From Alteromonas australica (GTDB lineage: Bacteria; Pseudomonadota; Gammaproteobacteria; Enterobacterales; Alteromonadaceae): a DNA stretch of 64,000 nucleotides. Under the pieces are notes generated by a model. That model saw only the letters and a program-made list of their open reading frames with translations. It had not been told where the DNA came from and made no database searches. Where the stretch lies: NCBI RefSeq assembly GCF_000730385.1, contig NZ_CP008849.1, forward strand, positions 2,418,001-2,482,000, read 5' to 3'. Position 1 is the first letter of the stretch; every line of letters starts with the position of its first letter. Below are positions 17,336-26,455 of the stretch, one piece after another. A program made the position numbers and the translations under genes.

Positions 17336-20290
17336 ATGAAGTCGATTATCTCTAGAACATTTCTTATCCTAGCCCTTGTTCTTTTTCCCCATTGTGTATT
17401 CTCGCAAGAGATGCCTAGCTCTCTTCCCTTGTTTAAAACCTATGGTTTAAGTGACGGTCTTTCTCAAATTTCAGTTTCAGATGTCACCGAAGACAAACAC
17501 GGCTATTTGTGGCTAGCCACCCAGGCTGGATTAGACAGATTTGACGGCTATGACTTTAAACACTTCGGTAAGTGGAAAGAAGACCAAAACGATGGGTTGC
17601 ATGCGATAACGAGTTTTCAAGTTGAGGCCAGCCATGATGGCGAGTACATTTGGGTAGGAACTATCGCGGGAATTAGTCGCTTCCATGTAGATACAGAAAC
17701 CTTCGAACATTACACACTCCCCAACAACAGCAATATAAAGCCCGGCATCATAAAACGCATTTACATAGACAATAAAGGCGGTGTGTGGGTAGTCAGTGGT
17801 AAAAACCTGTACTCGTTTTCTCAGCGCAAAAATGCCCTAGAACCTATAGCTTATCTAACCACCCCAACCAGCACACTCACTGACATTTTTATTGATTCCA
17901 ATAACACCATATGGCTTGGCGCCACCTCGGGAGTTTACAAGGTAGATGAGGATGCAAACCGTATTGCCTTGTACAGTCACAGTGGGAAAAACATTTCAGT
18001 GCTCTACCCTAGCCCACTGGGTGGTATTTGGGTGGCCAGTGAAGCAAAAGGTGCCTGCTATTATTCTTCCATGACTGACACCAAAAGCGCGCCCCTATAT
18101 TGTTATAACAAAGCCTCGGGCCTGCCGAGTAATAGTATACTGGCCATTTTGGAGCTTGGTAATGGCGATGTTTGGATTGCCACAGAAGCGCAAACGGCGA
18201 TAGTTTTTAAGAATAATGCCCAAAACCCAGTACTCTTGTCACCCACCTCCACCCGTATTGCTAACCGAAGAATTAATACCCTATTTCAAAGCGATAGCGG
18301 GCTTATTATTGCTGGGTCTAGAGACAACGGCTTCTCAGTGTATAACCCTAAAATCGCCCGTTTTAGTAGCTATGCGATTGCCGACACACCGAATGTGACC
18401 GACTTAACCTTGGCCGCCAACAATCAAATGTGGTTTACCAGCGACAGCGGCCTTTGGCGTTATAATCCCCAAACAGGTGATAAACTAGGGCCTATAAAAA
18501 CGGCATCGCAAAACAACGAATTAGATTCATTAGATATGCTGTTGTCACTTCAATATCATCAATCGACAGGTGATATTTGGCTAGCCACGCGTAAAGGTTT
18601 AGGGCATTTCCGGCCGGGTGACTCCCAAGTTGATATTGTCGCTCTTGAAGGTACTTCTGGCTACACAGTAAACGTTGATGACGCGGGGGATGTGTGGTTT
18701 GGTGGCTATAGCGATGGCGTATTTGTGTACCGTCCTAGTGAGCAAAATGTAGTGAGACACTGGCCACTTCCCTTGACAACAAAGATACATTTTCAAAATA
18801 GTGAAAGTGCGTGGATAGCCACGGTATCGGGGCTATATTTTGCCAACAAACTCACTGGCGATATCACCAACATCGGCGAACTATACGAAGGCTTTCCTTC
18901 ATCAGCAGTCGTCACATGGATTTCACCTAGCATGCGTGGCGGATTTTGGGTAGCCACCCAAGCCAACGGCATCTATCTGATTTCGATAAACGCGCAAAAG
19001 TCGAATGTTGAATTTGTCACTCCGGTAACTCCGCACCCGCATCTAAGTGAAATTTCACTGGGCGCCATTGAAGAAGATGAAAACGGCAGCATTTGGGTAT
19101 CTCACAGCGAAGGTATTGCTTATATCTCTCCAGATTTAGAAAAGGTTTCTTATTTTGGCGTGGAAAATGGCGTATTTGAAAACGGCTATTACGTAGGAGC
19201 CTCTGTACAATCCGATGATGGCACTATATTCATGGGCGGTCCGAGTGGGATTACCCAGTTTAACCCTAAAAACATTACCCATTCTCCGTGGTTGCCCAAC
19301 GTTAAGATTACGCAGGTTGAAGTGGTCAACTACAGTGAAGGTAGCGCCAATATCACGCGCATCGATAATGTGGAAAAGTTAACCCTTCAGCCCAACGAAA
19401 TGTCATTCTCCGTTGAATTTGCTGCGCTAGAGTTTACACGCCCTAACGACGTTAGCTATGCGTACAAGCTGGCTGACTTCGATCCAGCATGGCGATTTAC
19501 CGACGCTTCACGACGAATTGCCACCTATACGAATTTAGATGCAGGAAGCTACACCCTTATTGTGCATGCCATTAATAAAGAAGGGGTTTGGAGCAATGAG
19601 GCAGCCCGAATGGAGGTGATAGTTGTGCCTGCATGGTGGGAAAAAACGCTTTGGCAAAGCATTTTCGTGCTCACTTGCTTTTTACTGGTTGTGCTTATAA
19701 TGAAGCTACGAATAAGTGCACTGAAAAAACGCTCCGCTCATTTGGCGCGTGTCGTGGAAGAGAAAACCAAGGATTTGGAAGCCGCCGTTACAAAGCTTAC
19801 CCAGCTGTCTAGCCAAGATCCCCTCACCAATCTTAAAAATAGACGTTACTTTACTCAACGGTCAAAAGAAGCCTGGGATGCGTTCCAACGCTATGGACAA
19901 GCATTTTCTCTCATGCTGATAGACGTTGACCACTTTAAAAACATTAACGATAAATATGGGCATCATGCTGGCGATTTGATTTTAGTCAAAATTGCCGACA
20001 TTTTACGGGCAAATTTACGCAGTTCTGATGTTATCGCCCGTTGGGGCGGAGAAGAATTTTTAATCTTTCTTCCTGAACTCAATTTACATGAGAGTTACTG
20101 GGTGGCTGAAAAAATACGTAAAGCAATTTCTAGCTTTAACTTCTATTGCGAAGGCGTAGATATATCAGTCACCATTACCGCAGGGATTGCTGATATTAGA
20201 GACTGTACCAGCGTTGAGCACTGTATTCACAGTGCAGATAAAAAACTCTATAGAGGGAAAGCGGAAGGACGAAACGCCATAATCAAATAA
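17336..20290 (+). CDS. Periplasmic beta-propeller diguanylate cyclase
   Basis: A sensor cyclase of about 984 residues making cyclic di-GMP. A signal peptide (MKSIISRTFLILALVLF) argues for the start at 17336 rather than the in-frame ATG at 17315. The periplasmic part has repeated two-component-propeller blades (such as DKHGYLWLATQAGLDRFDG), then a Y_Y_Y-like domain. A transmembrane helix (FVLTCFLLVVLIM) near residue 785 and a short coiled coil lead into the GGDEF domain. The active site is GGEEF near 904 and the inhibitory I-site RSSD sits five residues before it, so an active, product-inhibited enzyme is expected. The periplasmic ligand is unknown. Confidence 0.92.
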   Translation: MKSIISRTFLILALVLFPHCVFSQEMPSSLPLFKTYGLSDGLSQISVSDVTEDKHGYLWLATQAGLDRFDGYDFKHFGKWKEDQNDGLHAITSFQVEASHDGEYIWVGTIAGISRFHVDTETFEHYTLPNNSNIKPGIIKRIYIDNKGGVWVVSGKNLYSFSQRKNALEPIAYLTTPTSTLTDIFIDSNNTIWLGATSGVYKVDEDANRIALYSHSGKNISVLYPSPLGGIWVASEAKGACYYSSMTDTKSAPLYCYNKASGLPSNSILAILELGNGDVWIATEAQTAIVFKNNAQNPVLLSPTSTRIANRRINTLFQSDSGLIIAGSRDNGFSVYNPKIARFSSYAIADTPNVTDLTLAANNQMWFTSDSGLWRYNPQTGDKLGPIKTASQNNELDSLDMLLSLQYHQSTGDIWLATRKGLGHFRPGDSQVDIVALEGTSGYTVNVDDAGDVWFGGYSDGVFVYRPSEQNVVRHWPLPLTTKIHFQNSESAWIATVSGLYFANKLTGDITNIGELYEGFPSSAVVTWISPSMRGGFWVATQANGIYLISINAQKSNVEFVTPVTPHPHLSEISLGAIEEDENGSIWVSHSEGIAYISPDLEKVSYFGVENGVFENGYYVGASVQSDDGTIFMGGPSGITQFNPKNITHSPWLPNVKITQVEVVNYSEGSANITRIDNVEKLTLQPNEMSFSVEFAALEFTRPNDVSYAYKLADFDPAWRFTDASRRIATYTNLDAGSYTLIVHAINKEGVWSNEAARMEVIVVPAWWEKTLWQSIFVLTCFLLVVLIMKLRISALKKRSAHLARVVEEKTKDLEAAVTKLTQLSSQDPLTNLKNRRYFTQRSKEAWDAFQRYGQAFSLMLIDVDHFKNINDKYGHHAGDLILVKIADILRANLRSSDVIARWGGEEFLIFLPELNLHESYWVAEKIRKAISSFNFYCEGVDISVTITAGIADIRDCTSVEHCIHSADKKLYRGKAEGRNAIIK

Positions 20291-20406
20291 TAACGTCAGT
20301 ATATTTGCACCTCATCCTTATAATACGTGGGTTAAACGAGGGCCGTGATCTTATTTTGCCGAGTGACTTATGAATAGGCACATAGGTAATAAGGAGACAA
20401 AATATT

Positions 20407-21042
20407 ATGGCGACAATTCTAGTAATAGGCGCGTCAGGTCAAATAGGAAAACAAGCCACGGGTAAATTGTTGGAAGCTGGGCACAAAGTTATTGCCCCCG
20501 TGAGAAGCCCTGAAAAGCTTGAAGACATTCAAAGTGACAACCTCACCGTGAAGAAACAAAACTTAGAAGAGGACTTTTCTGAGCATTTCAATGGCGTAGA
20601 TTCAGTGGTTTTTACCGCGGGCAGTAGTGGAAACACGGGCGCAGACAAAACGCTGCTTATCGATCTTTGGGCAGCACGTAATGCCGTTAATTACGCAAAA
20701 GACGCCAATATAAACCAGTTTATTATGGTGAGTTCAATCGGCGCGGGGGACCCAGATGGCGTTGATTCAGCAATTAAGCCTTATCTGGTTGCCAAACACA
20801 TGGCAGACGAGCATCTTAAAAATAGCAACATTCCTCATGTGATATTGCGCCCAGGCACTTTATTAAACGAGCCGGGAACGCATTTAGTAACCACAGACAT
20901 GCCTGACAATAAAGATGATGCAGTCATTCCAAGAGAAGATGTGGCCACCGCCATCGTTGAGTGCGTTAGCCGCTCAACAAACGATAATAGTGTCACCTAC
21001 TTGTTTAAAGGTGAAACCCCTATTTCACAACTATTTGCCTAA
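20407..21042 (+). CDS. Atypical SDR / NAD(P)-binding protein
   Basis: A 211-residue Rossmann-fold protein opening with VIGASGQIGKQATGKLLEAGH, the GxxGxxG dinucleotide-binding motif. VVFTAGSSGNTGADKTLLID and FIMVSSIGAGDPDG follow the atypical short-chain dehydrogenase pattern (YwnB/HSCARG-like), and no classical catalytic YxxxK is clear. It could be a redox sensor or a flavin-type reductase. A good AAGGAG site lies upstream. Confidence 0.85.
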   Translation: MATILVIGASGQIGKQATGKLLEAGHKVIAPVRSPEKLEDIQSDNLTVKKQNLEEDFSEHFNGVDSVVFTAGSSGNTGADKTLLIDLWAARNAVNYAKDANINQFIMVSSIGAGDPDGVDSAIKPYLVAKHMADEHLKNSNIPHVILRPGTLLNEPGTHLVTTDMPDNKDDAVIPREDVATAIVECVSRSTNDNSVTYLFKGETPISQLFA

Positions 21043-21060
21043 GAAGCATCAACCCACTTT

Positions 21061-21085
21061 TAGCAGCCTTTCTCGAAGGCTGCTA
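21061..21085. terminator. Inverted repeat between convergent genes
   Basis: A perfect 10-bp stem (TAGCAGCCTT with AAGGCTGCTA, loop TCTCG) lies just past the SDR gene. There is no T run on either side, so terminator function is uncertain. Confidence 0.5.
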
Positions 21086-21126
21086 TTGCCCCAGCGCCAA
21101 GCACGAAAAGCAAACAAATACACCCA

Positions 21127-21684
21127 TTAAGGGATGATAGATTGGCTTAACCAGTTACCCTGTTCATCGGTGTAATGCAATTCTCGGTATTGAGGAGAGC
21201 CTCGTAAGTTGAGGTAATCGACTTTGTGTATAGCCAGTAAAATAACACAAAAGTGTTGGGGAACGGCTGAAAAGTCTCCCGATACGTGAAGCGCACTGCC
21301 ATCATTTCTAGGCGTACCGGGCTCCCCCCATAAAAACTGCTTTTTACCTGCATCTGACAAGCGCTCCCAATGTGCGCTCACCAAAGGCGTATCCATCTCC
21401 AACGACAGCACTTTAGCGGTAACACTGAAACGATATTGCTCTCTTGTTTTGGCGAAATACCAACAACCGTGTGCATGGGGCTGTTGAGCTAACTGATCAC
21501 ACTTATCTGTACGTGTATCAGATATCACTACAAGGCAATTGTCGTCAGTCAACCCTCTATACACAACGGTTCTACAATAAGGTAGCCCCTGCGCATCCGC
21601 TGTCGCCAGTTGAAAATATCGACTTTCCGGCACACTACGTGTTTTGTGTAAACTTTTTGTCAGTCCTTGTCGCCACTGAGGCAT
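21127..21684 (-). CDS. Pyridoxamine-5'-phosphate-oxidase-like flavoprotein
   Basis: A 185-residue split-barrel protein of the PNPOx-like group (Alr4036 type). RYFQLATADAQGLPYCRTVVYRG and VISDTRTDKCDQLAQQPHAHGCWYF match the FMN-binding strands, and WLSQSIIP is the C-terminus typical of this subgroup. It is not the vitamin B6 biosynthetic PdxH itself. Substrate unknown. It follows tatD on the same strand with 17 bases between them. Confidence 0.85.
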   Translation of the reverse strand: MPQWRQGLTKSLHKTRSVPESRYFQLATADAQGLPYCRTVVYRGLTDDNCLVVISDTRTDKCDQLAQQPHAHGCWYFAKTREQYRFSVTAKVLSLEMDTPLVSAHWERLSDAGKKQFLWGEPGTPRNDGSALHVSGDFSAVPQHFCVILLAIHKVDYLNLRGSPQYRELHYTDEQGNWLSQSIIP

Positions 21685-21701
21685 CGTTTGCTCCTGCTGT
21701 T

Positions 21702-22481
21702 TTAATTAGGTTTACGTGCAGCAAGGGAAAATAGAGTATAAAAGTTTTCAGTAGTAATACGTGCCAACTCAGCAACCGTGATGCCTTTTAATTCAGCGAT
21801 AAACTCTGCCACTTCCACCACATACCCAGGCTGATTTTGTTTGCCTCTGTGCGGCACAGGGGCTAGCCAAGGTGAATCTGTCTCAATTAGCAATCGCTCT
21901 AAAGGAATGGCTTTTACCACTTCGCGCAGCTCTTGCGCTGAATTGAAGGTCACGATGCCAGAGATAGAGATATAGAAATCAAGCTCCATGGCAGCTTCAG
22001 CCATTTCTAGCGACTCAGTGAAACAGTGCAAAACACCTTTCGTGTGCGGTGCTTTGTGCGCTTTTAACAGATTTATTGTATCTTCGCGGGCGTCACGGGT
22101 ATGAATTATTAACGGCTTTTTAGTTTCATTCGCCACTTTGATATGGTCGATAAAAGACTGGAGCTGAACATCTTTGCTCTCGGGGCTATAAAAGTAATCT
22201 AAGCCCGTTTCACCAATGGCCACAACTTCATGACGGCTAGCTTTTTCCAGCAATTCATCATAGCTGCAGGCTTCGTCCTGATGCAAAGGGTGCACACCAC
22301 AAGATACCGATACGTCGTTAAAGTCTTTCACTGTCTCTAACATACTGTCGTAATCATTAACCGATACACAAACACAGAGAAAGTGCTCGACTCCCCGTGT
22401 GCGAGCAAAGTTTAAGGTTTCAACTAAGGATTCGGGCGACTGTTTTAGCCTATCTAAGTGACAATGAGAATCTACAAACAA
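21702..22481 (-). CDS. TatD-family metal-dependent hydrolase (YcfH type)
   Basis: A 259-residue TIM-barrel hydrolase. All family motifs are visible: DSHCHLDRL at the N-terminus, IGETGLDYFYS near 93, IIHTRDA near 127, LHCFTE near 153 and ETDSPWLAP near 203, which supply the two-metal site. Relatives have DNase or D-aminoacyl-tRNA deacylase-like activities. The order pabC-mltG-tmk-holB-tatD is the conserved gammaproteobacterial order. Confidence 0.93.
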   Translation of the reverse strand: MFVDSHCHLDRLKQSPESLVETLNFARTRGVEHFLCVCVSVNDYDSMLETVKDFNDVSVSCGVHPLHQDEACSYDELLEKASRHEVVAIGETGLDYFYSPESKDVQLQSFIDHIKVANETKKPLIIHTRDAREDTINLLKAHKAPHTKGVLHCFTESLEMAEAAMELDFYISISGIVTFNSAQELREVVKAIPLERLLIETDSPWLAPVPHRGKQNQPGYVVEVAEFIAELKGITVAELARITTENFYTLFSLAARKPN

Positions 22482-22574
22482 AATGCACCTGTATTCGAGT
22501 TAATTTCAATTAAGTTAAGAATTTAGACGTTTCTCTTCACTGCCCGTAGCCCGATTAACAGCCATCGTGCTAGG

Positions 22575-23468
22575 TTAGTGCTGAAACGCTTGTAATACGC
22601 CAACTAAAATCAGCGCTTTGTTCACCCCTGGATGTTGCAAACGTTCTAATGCCTCAATGCAATTTTCGTAACGGGCATAGGCTCTGGGGTCACGATTGGC
22701 CAAATAAGCTTGTTGCGCATCGTGTTGACACCACTGGACAACTTGAACCGCGTTGTCTTTCCATTTATTCGCTAAGCTTAATAACTGTTGTTTTTGCCCG
22801 CCACCACTGGCACTAGCAAGTAATGCTCCAAACCCTTCTTTGAAGGTGCGGTAAGAAAAGCTATCTTCCTCACTCAATGCTCGCTCTACTCGTAAAGGCG
22901 CGTTGCCGTATGCTTGCAGTAAAGCTTCGCTAGCATCCCCAATTCCTTTTTCATGAAGGTAAGCCAAACTTGTTGAAACCGGCGGCAGTGACAGTGTCTG
23001 CTTTTCGCAACGGCTTAAAATGGTTGGCATCAGGCGGTTAATGCTATCGCTGATTAATATCAAGTAGGTATTATTTGTGGGCTCTTCGAGTGTTTTCAAC
23101 AGGGCGTTGGCTGCAGCTTCTGTCATTCCATGTGCATTTGGAATAATCAGCACCTTACTGCCGCCCATTTGCGCGGTTCCACTTAGCTTTGTTATGCCGC
23201 CACGAATACTGTCTACCCCTAATTGCTTTTCGCTTTCTAGTACATAGTAATCTGGGTGATTCCCGGCTTCTCTCAAATGACAACTTTGACACTGCCCACA
23301 GGCTCCCTTAGAGGAAGGGTGCTTGCACAACATGACGTAGCCTAACTGGGCGGCTAACTCATGCTTACCTATGCCCTGTGGCCCACTTAGCAAAATAGCA
23401 TGATGCAGCGTTTTATTCACATACCGCTGAATGAGGTGTTCGAATGTATCAAGAAGCCAAGGAAACAT
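22575..23468 (-). CDS. holB: DNA polymerase III subunit delta'
   Basis: The clamp-loader delta' subunit, 297 residues. It has a P-loop-like GPQGIGKHELAAQL near 30, a four-cysteine zinc module (CKHPSSKGACGQCQSC), and the AAA+ segments NAHGMTEAAANALLKTLEEP and SRCEKQTL. It overlaps the tmk stop by one base, so the two genes are translationally coupled. Confidence 0.94.
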   Translation of the reverse strand: MFPWLLDTFEHLIQRYVNKTLHHAILLSGPQGIGKHELAAQLGYVMLCKHPSSKGACGQCQSCHLREAGNHPDYYVLESEKQLGVDSIRGGITKLSGTAQMGGSKVLIIPNAHGMTEAAANALLKTLEEPTNNTYLILISDSINRLMPTILSRCEKQTLSLPPVSTSLAYLHEKGIGDASEALLQAYGNAPLRVERALSEEDSFSYRTFKEGFGALLASASGGGQKQQLLSLANKWKDNAVQVVQWCQHDAQQAYLANRDPRAYARYENCIEALERLQHPGVNKALILVGVLQAFQH

Positions 23469-24088
23469 TAACCAAGGTACTCCTGTAATATACGCTGTAC
23501 ATCGCGGTGAACCTCTGGCATGTCGTTCATTGCGTTGACCACCACGATAGACTCGTCGTTTTCAGCCAACGACAAATATCTCGCCCGTGTACGTTCGAAA
23601 AACGCAAGACCTGCTTGTTCTATTCTATCAAGCTCCCCCCGACCTCTTGCTCGGGCCAACCCCGTGGCAGGCTCCACATCCAGATAGAGGGTTAAATCAG
23701 GCTTAAAGCCACCCAATGCTATCTCGCTAATTGCCTGCATGGTGCTTGCGTCAACACCTCGCCCACCGCCTTGGTATGCTTGAGAAGACAAATCATGTCT
23801 ATCTCCTACTACCCAACATCCTCGTTCAAGGGCGGGAAGAATGCGGTTTTTAAGGAGTTGAACCCGCGCCGCATACATCAGCAGTAACTCAGTTTCTTCT
23901 GCAACGGATTCTTCCCAGTCATGCTTTACACACTCCCTGATAGCTTCGGCCATAGGCGTACCACCGGGTTCTCGGGTTAGCTCTACGCTTATACCTGCAT
24001 CAATTAAGGTGTTTTTAACAAGCCCAATCACTGAACTTTTACCGGCACCTTCCAGTCCTTCTACAACAATAAATTTTCCGTGCTTCAT
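23468..24088 (-). CDS. tmk: Thymidylate kinase
   Basis: Phosphorylates dTMP to dTDP. The 206 residues include the P-loop VEGLEGAGKSS, the TREPGGTPMAEAIR motif, and GDRHDLSSQAYQGGGR, with the LID arginines following (ARARGRGELDRIE). Length is standard. It sits 12 bases after mltG. Confidence 0.95.
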   Translation of the reverse strand: MKHGKFIVVEGLEGAGKSSVIGLVKNTLIDAGISVELTREPGGTPMAEAIRECVKHDWEESVAEETELLLMYAARVQLLKNRILPALERGCWVVGDRHDLSSQAYQGGGRGVDASTMQAISEIALGGFKPDLTLYLDVEPATGLARARGRGELDRIEQAGLAFFERTRARYLSLAENDESIVVVNAMNDMPEVHRDVQRILQEYLG

Positions 24089-24100
24089 GTTTTTGGGCTT

Positions 24101-25111
24101 TTACTTCTGATTAAGTTGGTATTTTCGCACAGCTTGGTTATGCGCTTCCAGCGAAGATGAAAATACGTGACTGCCATCGCCATTGGCCACAAAATACAGT
24201 GCGTCGGTTTGCATTGGATTAAGGGCGGCTAAGATGGCCTCTTTCCCTGCCATCGCAATGGGCGTGGGGGGCAAGCCTTTAATTACGTATGTATTGTACG
24301 GCGTTGGGGTACGTAAGTGTTTTCTTGTGATATTACCATCGAAGTGCGCACCTATTCCGTAAATAACGGTAGGATCGGTTTGTAACCGCATATTGCGCAT
24401 TAAGCGATTAACAAACACGCCCGCTATCTTTCCTCTTTCTTCAGGAACGGCCGTTTCTTTTTCTATAATACTGGCAAGAATTAATGCTTCGTAAGGCGAT
24501 GATAAGGGCAAGTCGGCTTGCCGTTGTTGCCACGCGTTCGACAGAAAATCACGCATTGCATCATGTGCTCGTTGCAATACCACGCTGGCTTTATCGCCGT
24601 CATTATAGAAATAGGTGTCCGCCAAAAATAAGCCTTCTCCATGCTGGGTATCAGGTGCAATTCTGGATGATGCGATAATTTTTGCAACAACACTATCGCT
24701 AATATCAAAAACCAGATTTTCTTGCTGTTTGAGGGTTTGAATCCACTGAGAAAGGGTTAGCCCTTCAACGAGACTTACCGGAAAGCTATGTTCCTGACCT
24801 AGCGCGAACATGGCGATAAGTGACGCAAAGCTCGCGTCTTTCTCAATAAGATACGTTCCCGATTTTATATGACCAGATGGCGCCAGAAATTTTAACCACA
24901 GTTTGGCCACGGTAGGCGATATATCGGTTAGTCCTTCTGCGGTAAGTTTGTAGACAACGCCATAGCCTGACATCCCTTTATCAACAACAAAAAGCCGCTC
25001 CTGTTCTATCAATAATGGTGTGTTTGCTTCCTTTTCCACATAAGTAATACCACCGATGACTGCAGAAACCACCACAATAACTAAAACTAATAACCTAACT
25101 AAAACGCGCAT
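24101..25111 (-). CDS. mltG: Endolytic murein transglycosylase MltG
   Basis: Cleaves nascent peptidoglycan strands at the inner membrane. The start chosen is the ATG of MRVLVRLLVLVIVV, which gives 336 residues, a clean N-terminal membrane anchor and a GAGAAGAAG ribosome site; the longer frame begins inside pabC with no support. The catalytic glutamate lies in LILASIIEKETAVPEE near residue 210, followed by VFVNRLMRNMRLQTDPTVIYG, TPYNTYVIKGLPPTPI and ALNPMQTDALYFVANGDG. It overlaps the end of pabC by 17 bases. Confidence 0.94.
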   Translation of the reverse strand: MRVLVRLLVLVIVVVSAVIGGITYVEKEANTPLLIEQERLFVVDKGMSGYGVVYKLTAEGLTDISPTVAKLWLKFLAPSGHIKSGTYLIEKDASFASLIAMFALGQEHSFPVSLVEGLTLSQWIQTLKQQENLVFDISDSVVAKIIASSRIAPDTQHGEGLFLADTYFYNDGDKASVVLQRAHDAMRDFLSNAWQQRQADLPLSSPYEALILASIIEKETAVPEERGKIAGVFVNRLMRNMRLQTDPTVIYGIGAHFDGNITRKHLRTPTPYNTYVIKGLPPTPIAMAGKEAILAALNPMQTDALYFVANGDGSHVFSSSLEAHNQAVRKYQLNQK

Positions 25112-25940
25112 CTTCTTCTCGGTACTTCGTAAGTAATGCATCTGCTAACACCTGACTGTGACTAGTGTCAAAGGTAAGCTTGTTGCCATTTTCCAGGGTA
25201 AGCGACTTGACTGGCATAACCCCCATAAGGGCATTCGTCACCACGAGACAATCCGCGCCTATGAGTGCTTCCATGCTGTATCTAGCCTGGGTGATCTCTA
25301 TGCTGCGGTCATCTCGAAAATGGGACAACAAAAACTGTCGCACCACCCCATTGACGCCACTTCCGTCAAGGATTGGCGTGTGCCACCCTTGGTTATTCTT
25401 AAAGAACACATTGCCGGCACTGGCTTCCACAATATGATGTTGAGTGTCTAGCACTAACGCGTCATCAGCATTCGCCGTTTCAATCTCGCGCTTGATCAAC
25501 ACTTGCTCTAAACGATTAAGATGTTTAACCCCAGCCAACAAAGGTTGAATCGACAAAGGGGTCTGCGCACAAATGAGATCTGCGCCTTTCTCCCGTAATG
25601 ATTCGTAATGCTGAGGGTAAGGAAAGCACATCAATCGAATTAAAGCTGGGTTAGCCTTGTCGCGCGCATAACCTCGCCCACCTTCTCCGGCCGAAACATG
25701 CACCTTAAGTACAAACGATTGACGGGATTCTGCTTTTGCAGTTTTCACCATGGCATCGCTTAACGCTTTCATATCCAGCGCTATATTCAATACGCTAGCG
25801 TCATGGGCTAACCGACTTAAGTGAAAATCAAAAAGTTGTATTTTCCCATGTTGAACATGGGTGGTAGTAAAAATCCCATCACCGTAGTTAAACGCGCGAT
25901 CTTGGGATAAAACTTTACCATCACTAACAAAAATGTTCAC
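25095..25940 (-). CDS. pabC: Aminodeoxychorismate lyase PabC
   Basis: A PLP fold-type IV enzyme that makes p-aminobenzoate for folate. Features in its 281 residues: RAFNYGDGIFTTTHV near the N-terminus, the PLP lysine in AGVKHLNRLEQ near 146, and VVTNALMGVMPV near the C-terminus. It is the promoter-proximal gene of the pabC-mltG-tmk-holB-tatD run. Confidence 0.93.
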   Translation of the reverse strand: MNIFVSDGKVLSQDRAFNYGDGIFTTTHVQHGKIQLFDFHLSRLAHDASVLNIALDMKALSDAMVKTAKAESRQSFVLKVHVSAGEGGRGYARDKANPALIRLMCFPYPQHYESLREKGADLICAQTPLSIQPLLAGVKHLNRLEQVLIKREIETANADDALVLDTQHHIVEASAGNVFFKNNQGWHTPILDGSGVNGVVRQFLLSHFRDDRSIEITQARYSMEALIGADCLVVTNALMGVMPVKSLTLENGNKLTFDTSHSQVLADALLTKYREEDARFS

Positions 25941-26049
25941 AAAGTACTCGCATTGTCTTGTGTAGCGGTAAAGTATACCAAGTTACTGAGGGCAAACAAG
26001 AAAGGCAGCCATAGGCTTGTAATACTTAAGAACAAACAAAGCCGACAAA

Positions 26050-26071
26050 AGAGGCGAGTGCAATCGCCTCT
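26050..26071. other. Short GC-rich hairpin in an intergenic region
   Basis: A perfect 8-bp stem (AGAGGCGA with TCGCCTCT, 6-base loop) lies 40 bases before the small secreted gene. On the minus strand it is followed by four Ts. No gene reads into it from that side, so it may be a leader hairpin or the end of an unseen short transcript. Confidence 0.3.
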
Positions 26072-26110
26072 GATGTCTTTAACGAATCTGTCATAGATAA
26101 TTGTGAGTAA

Positions 26111-26392
26111 GTGATGAAAACGAAGAGTACCACTACATTAGTAAGCTGCAGTATTTTCGTTAGTGCATTATTTTCTACTGCCAGTTTCGCTGACACCTCG
26201 GCTGCACATTATAACAACCAAGTTCAAACCCACGCTATCGAGCAACCGTTAAAGAAAGCACGTAGCGACAGAAAAACCTCTTCAACGGTGCTTAAACGCT
26301 TTTTAGACGCGTCAGCAAAGTCATCTAACAAAACAAAAACTATACACCTTATTCATGCCGTGCTTCCCGTACAGACAAGTGCATCCGAGTAA
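26111..26392 (+). CDS. Small secreted protein of unknown function
   Basis: A 93-residue protein with a Sec signal (MMKTKSTTTLVSCSIFVSALFSTASFA, cleavage probably before DTSAA). The mature part of about 65 residues is basic (KKARSDRKTSSTVLKRFLDA) and has no cysteine. No family recognised. The clear signal peptide and separate gap on both sides support a real gene. Confidence 0.5.
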   Translation: MMKTKSTTTLVSCSIFVSALFSTASFADTSAAHYNNQVQTHAIEQPLKKARSDRKTSSTVLKRFLDASAKSSNKTKTIHLIHAVLPVQTSASE

Positions 26393-26455
26393 CGTGTTGG
26401 TCCGTTACCCGGCATATTGAGCCTTTCTATTTGAAGGAACAACGTGGGCCGCTGT

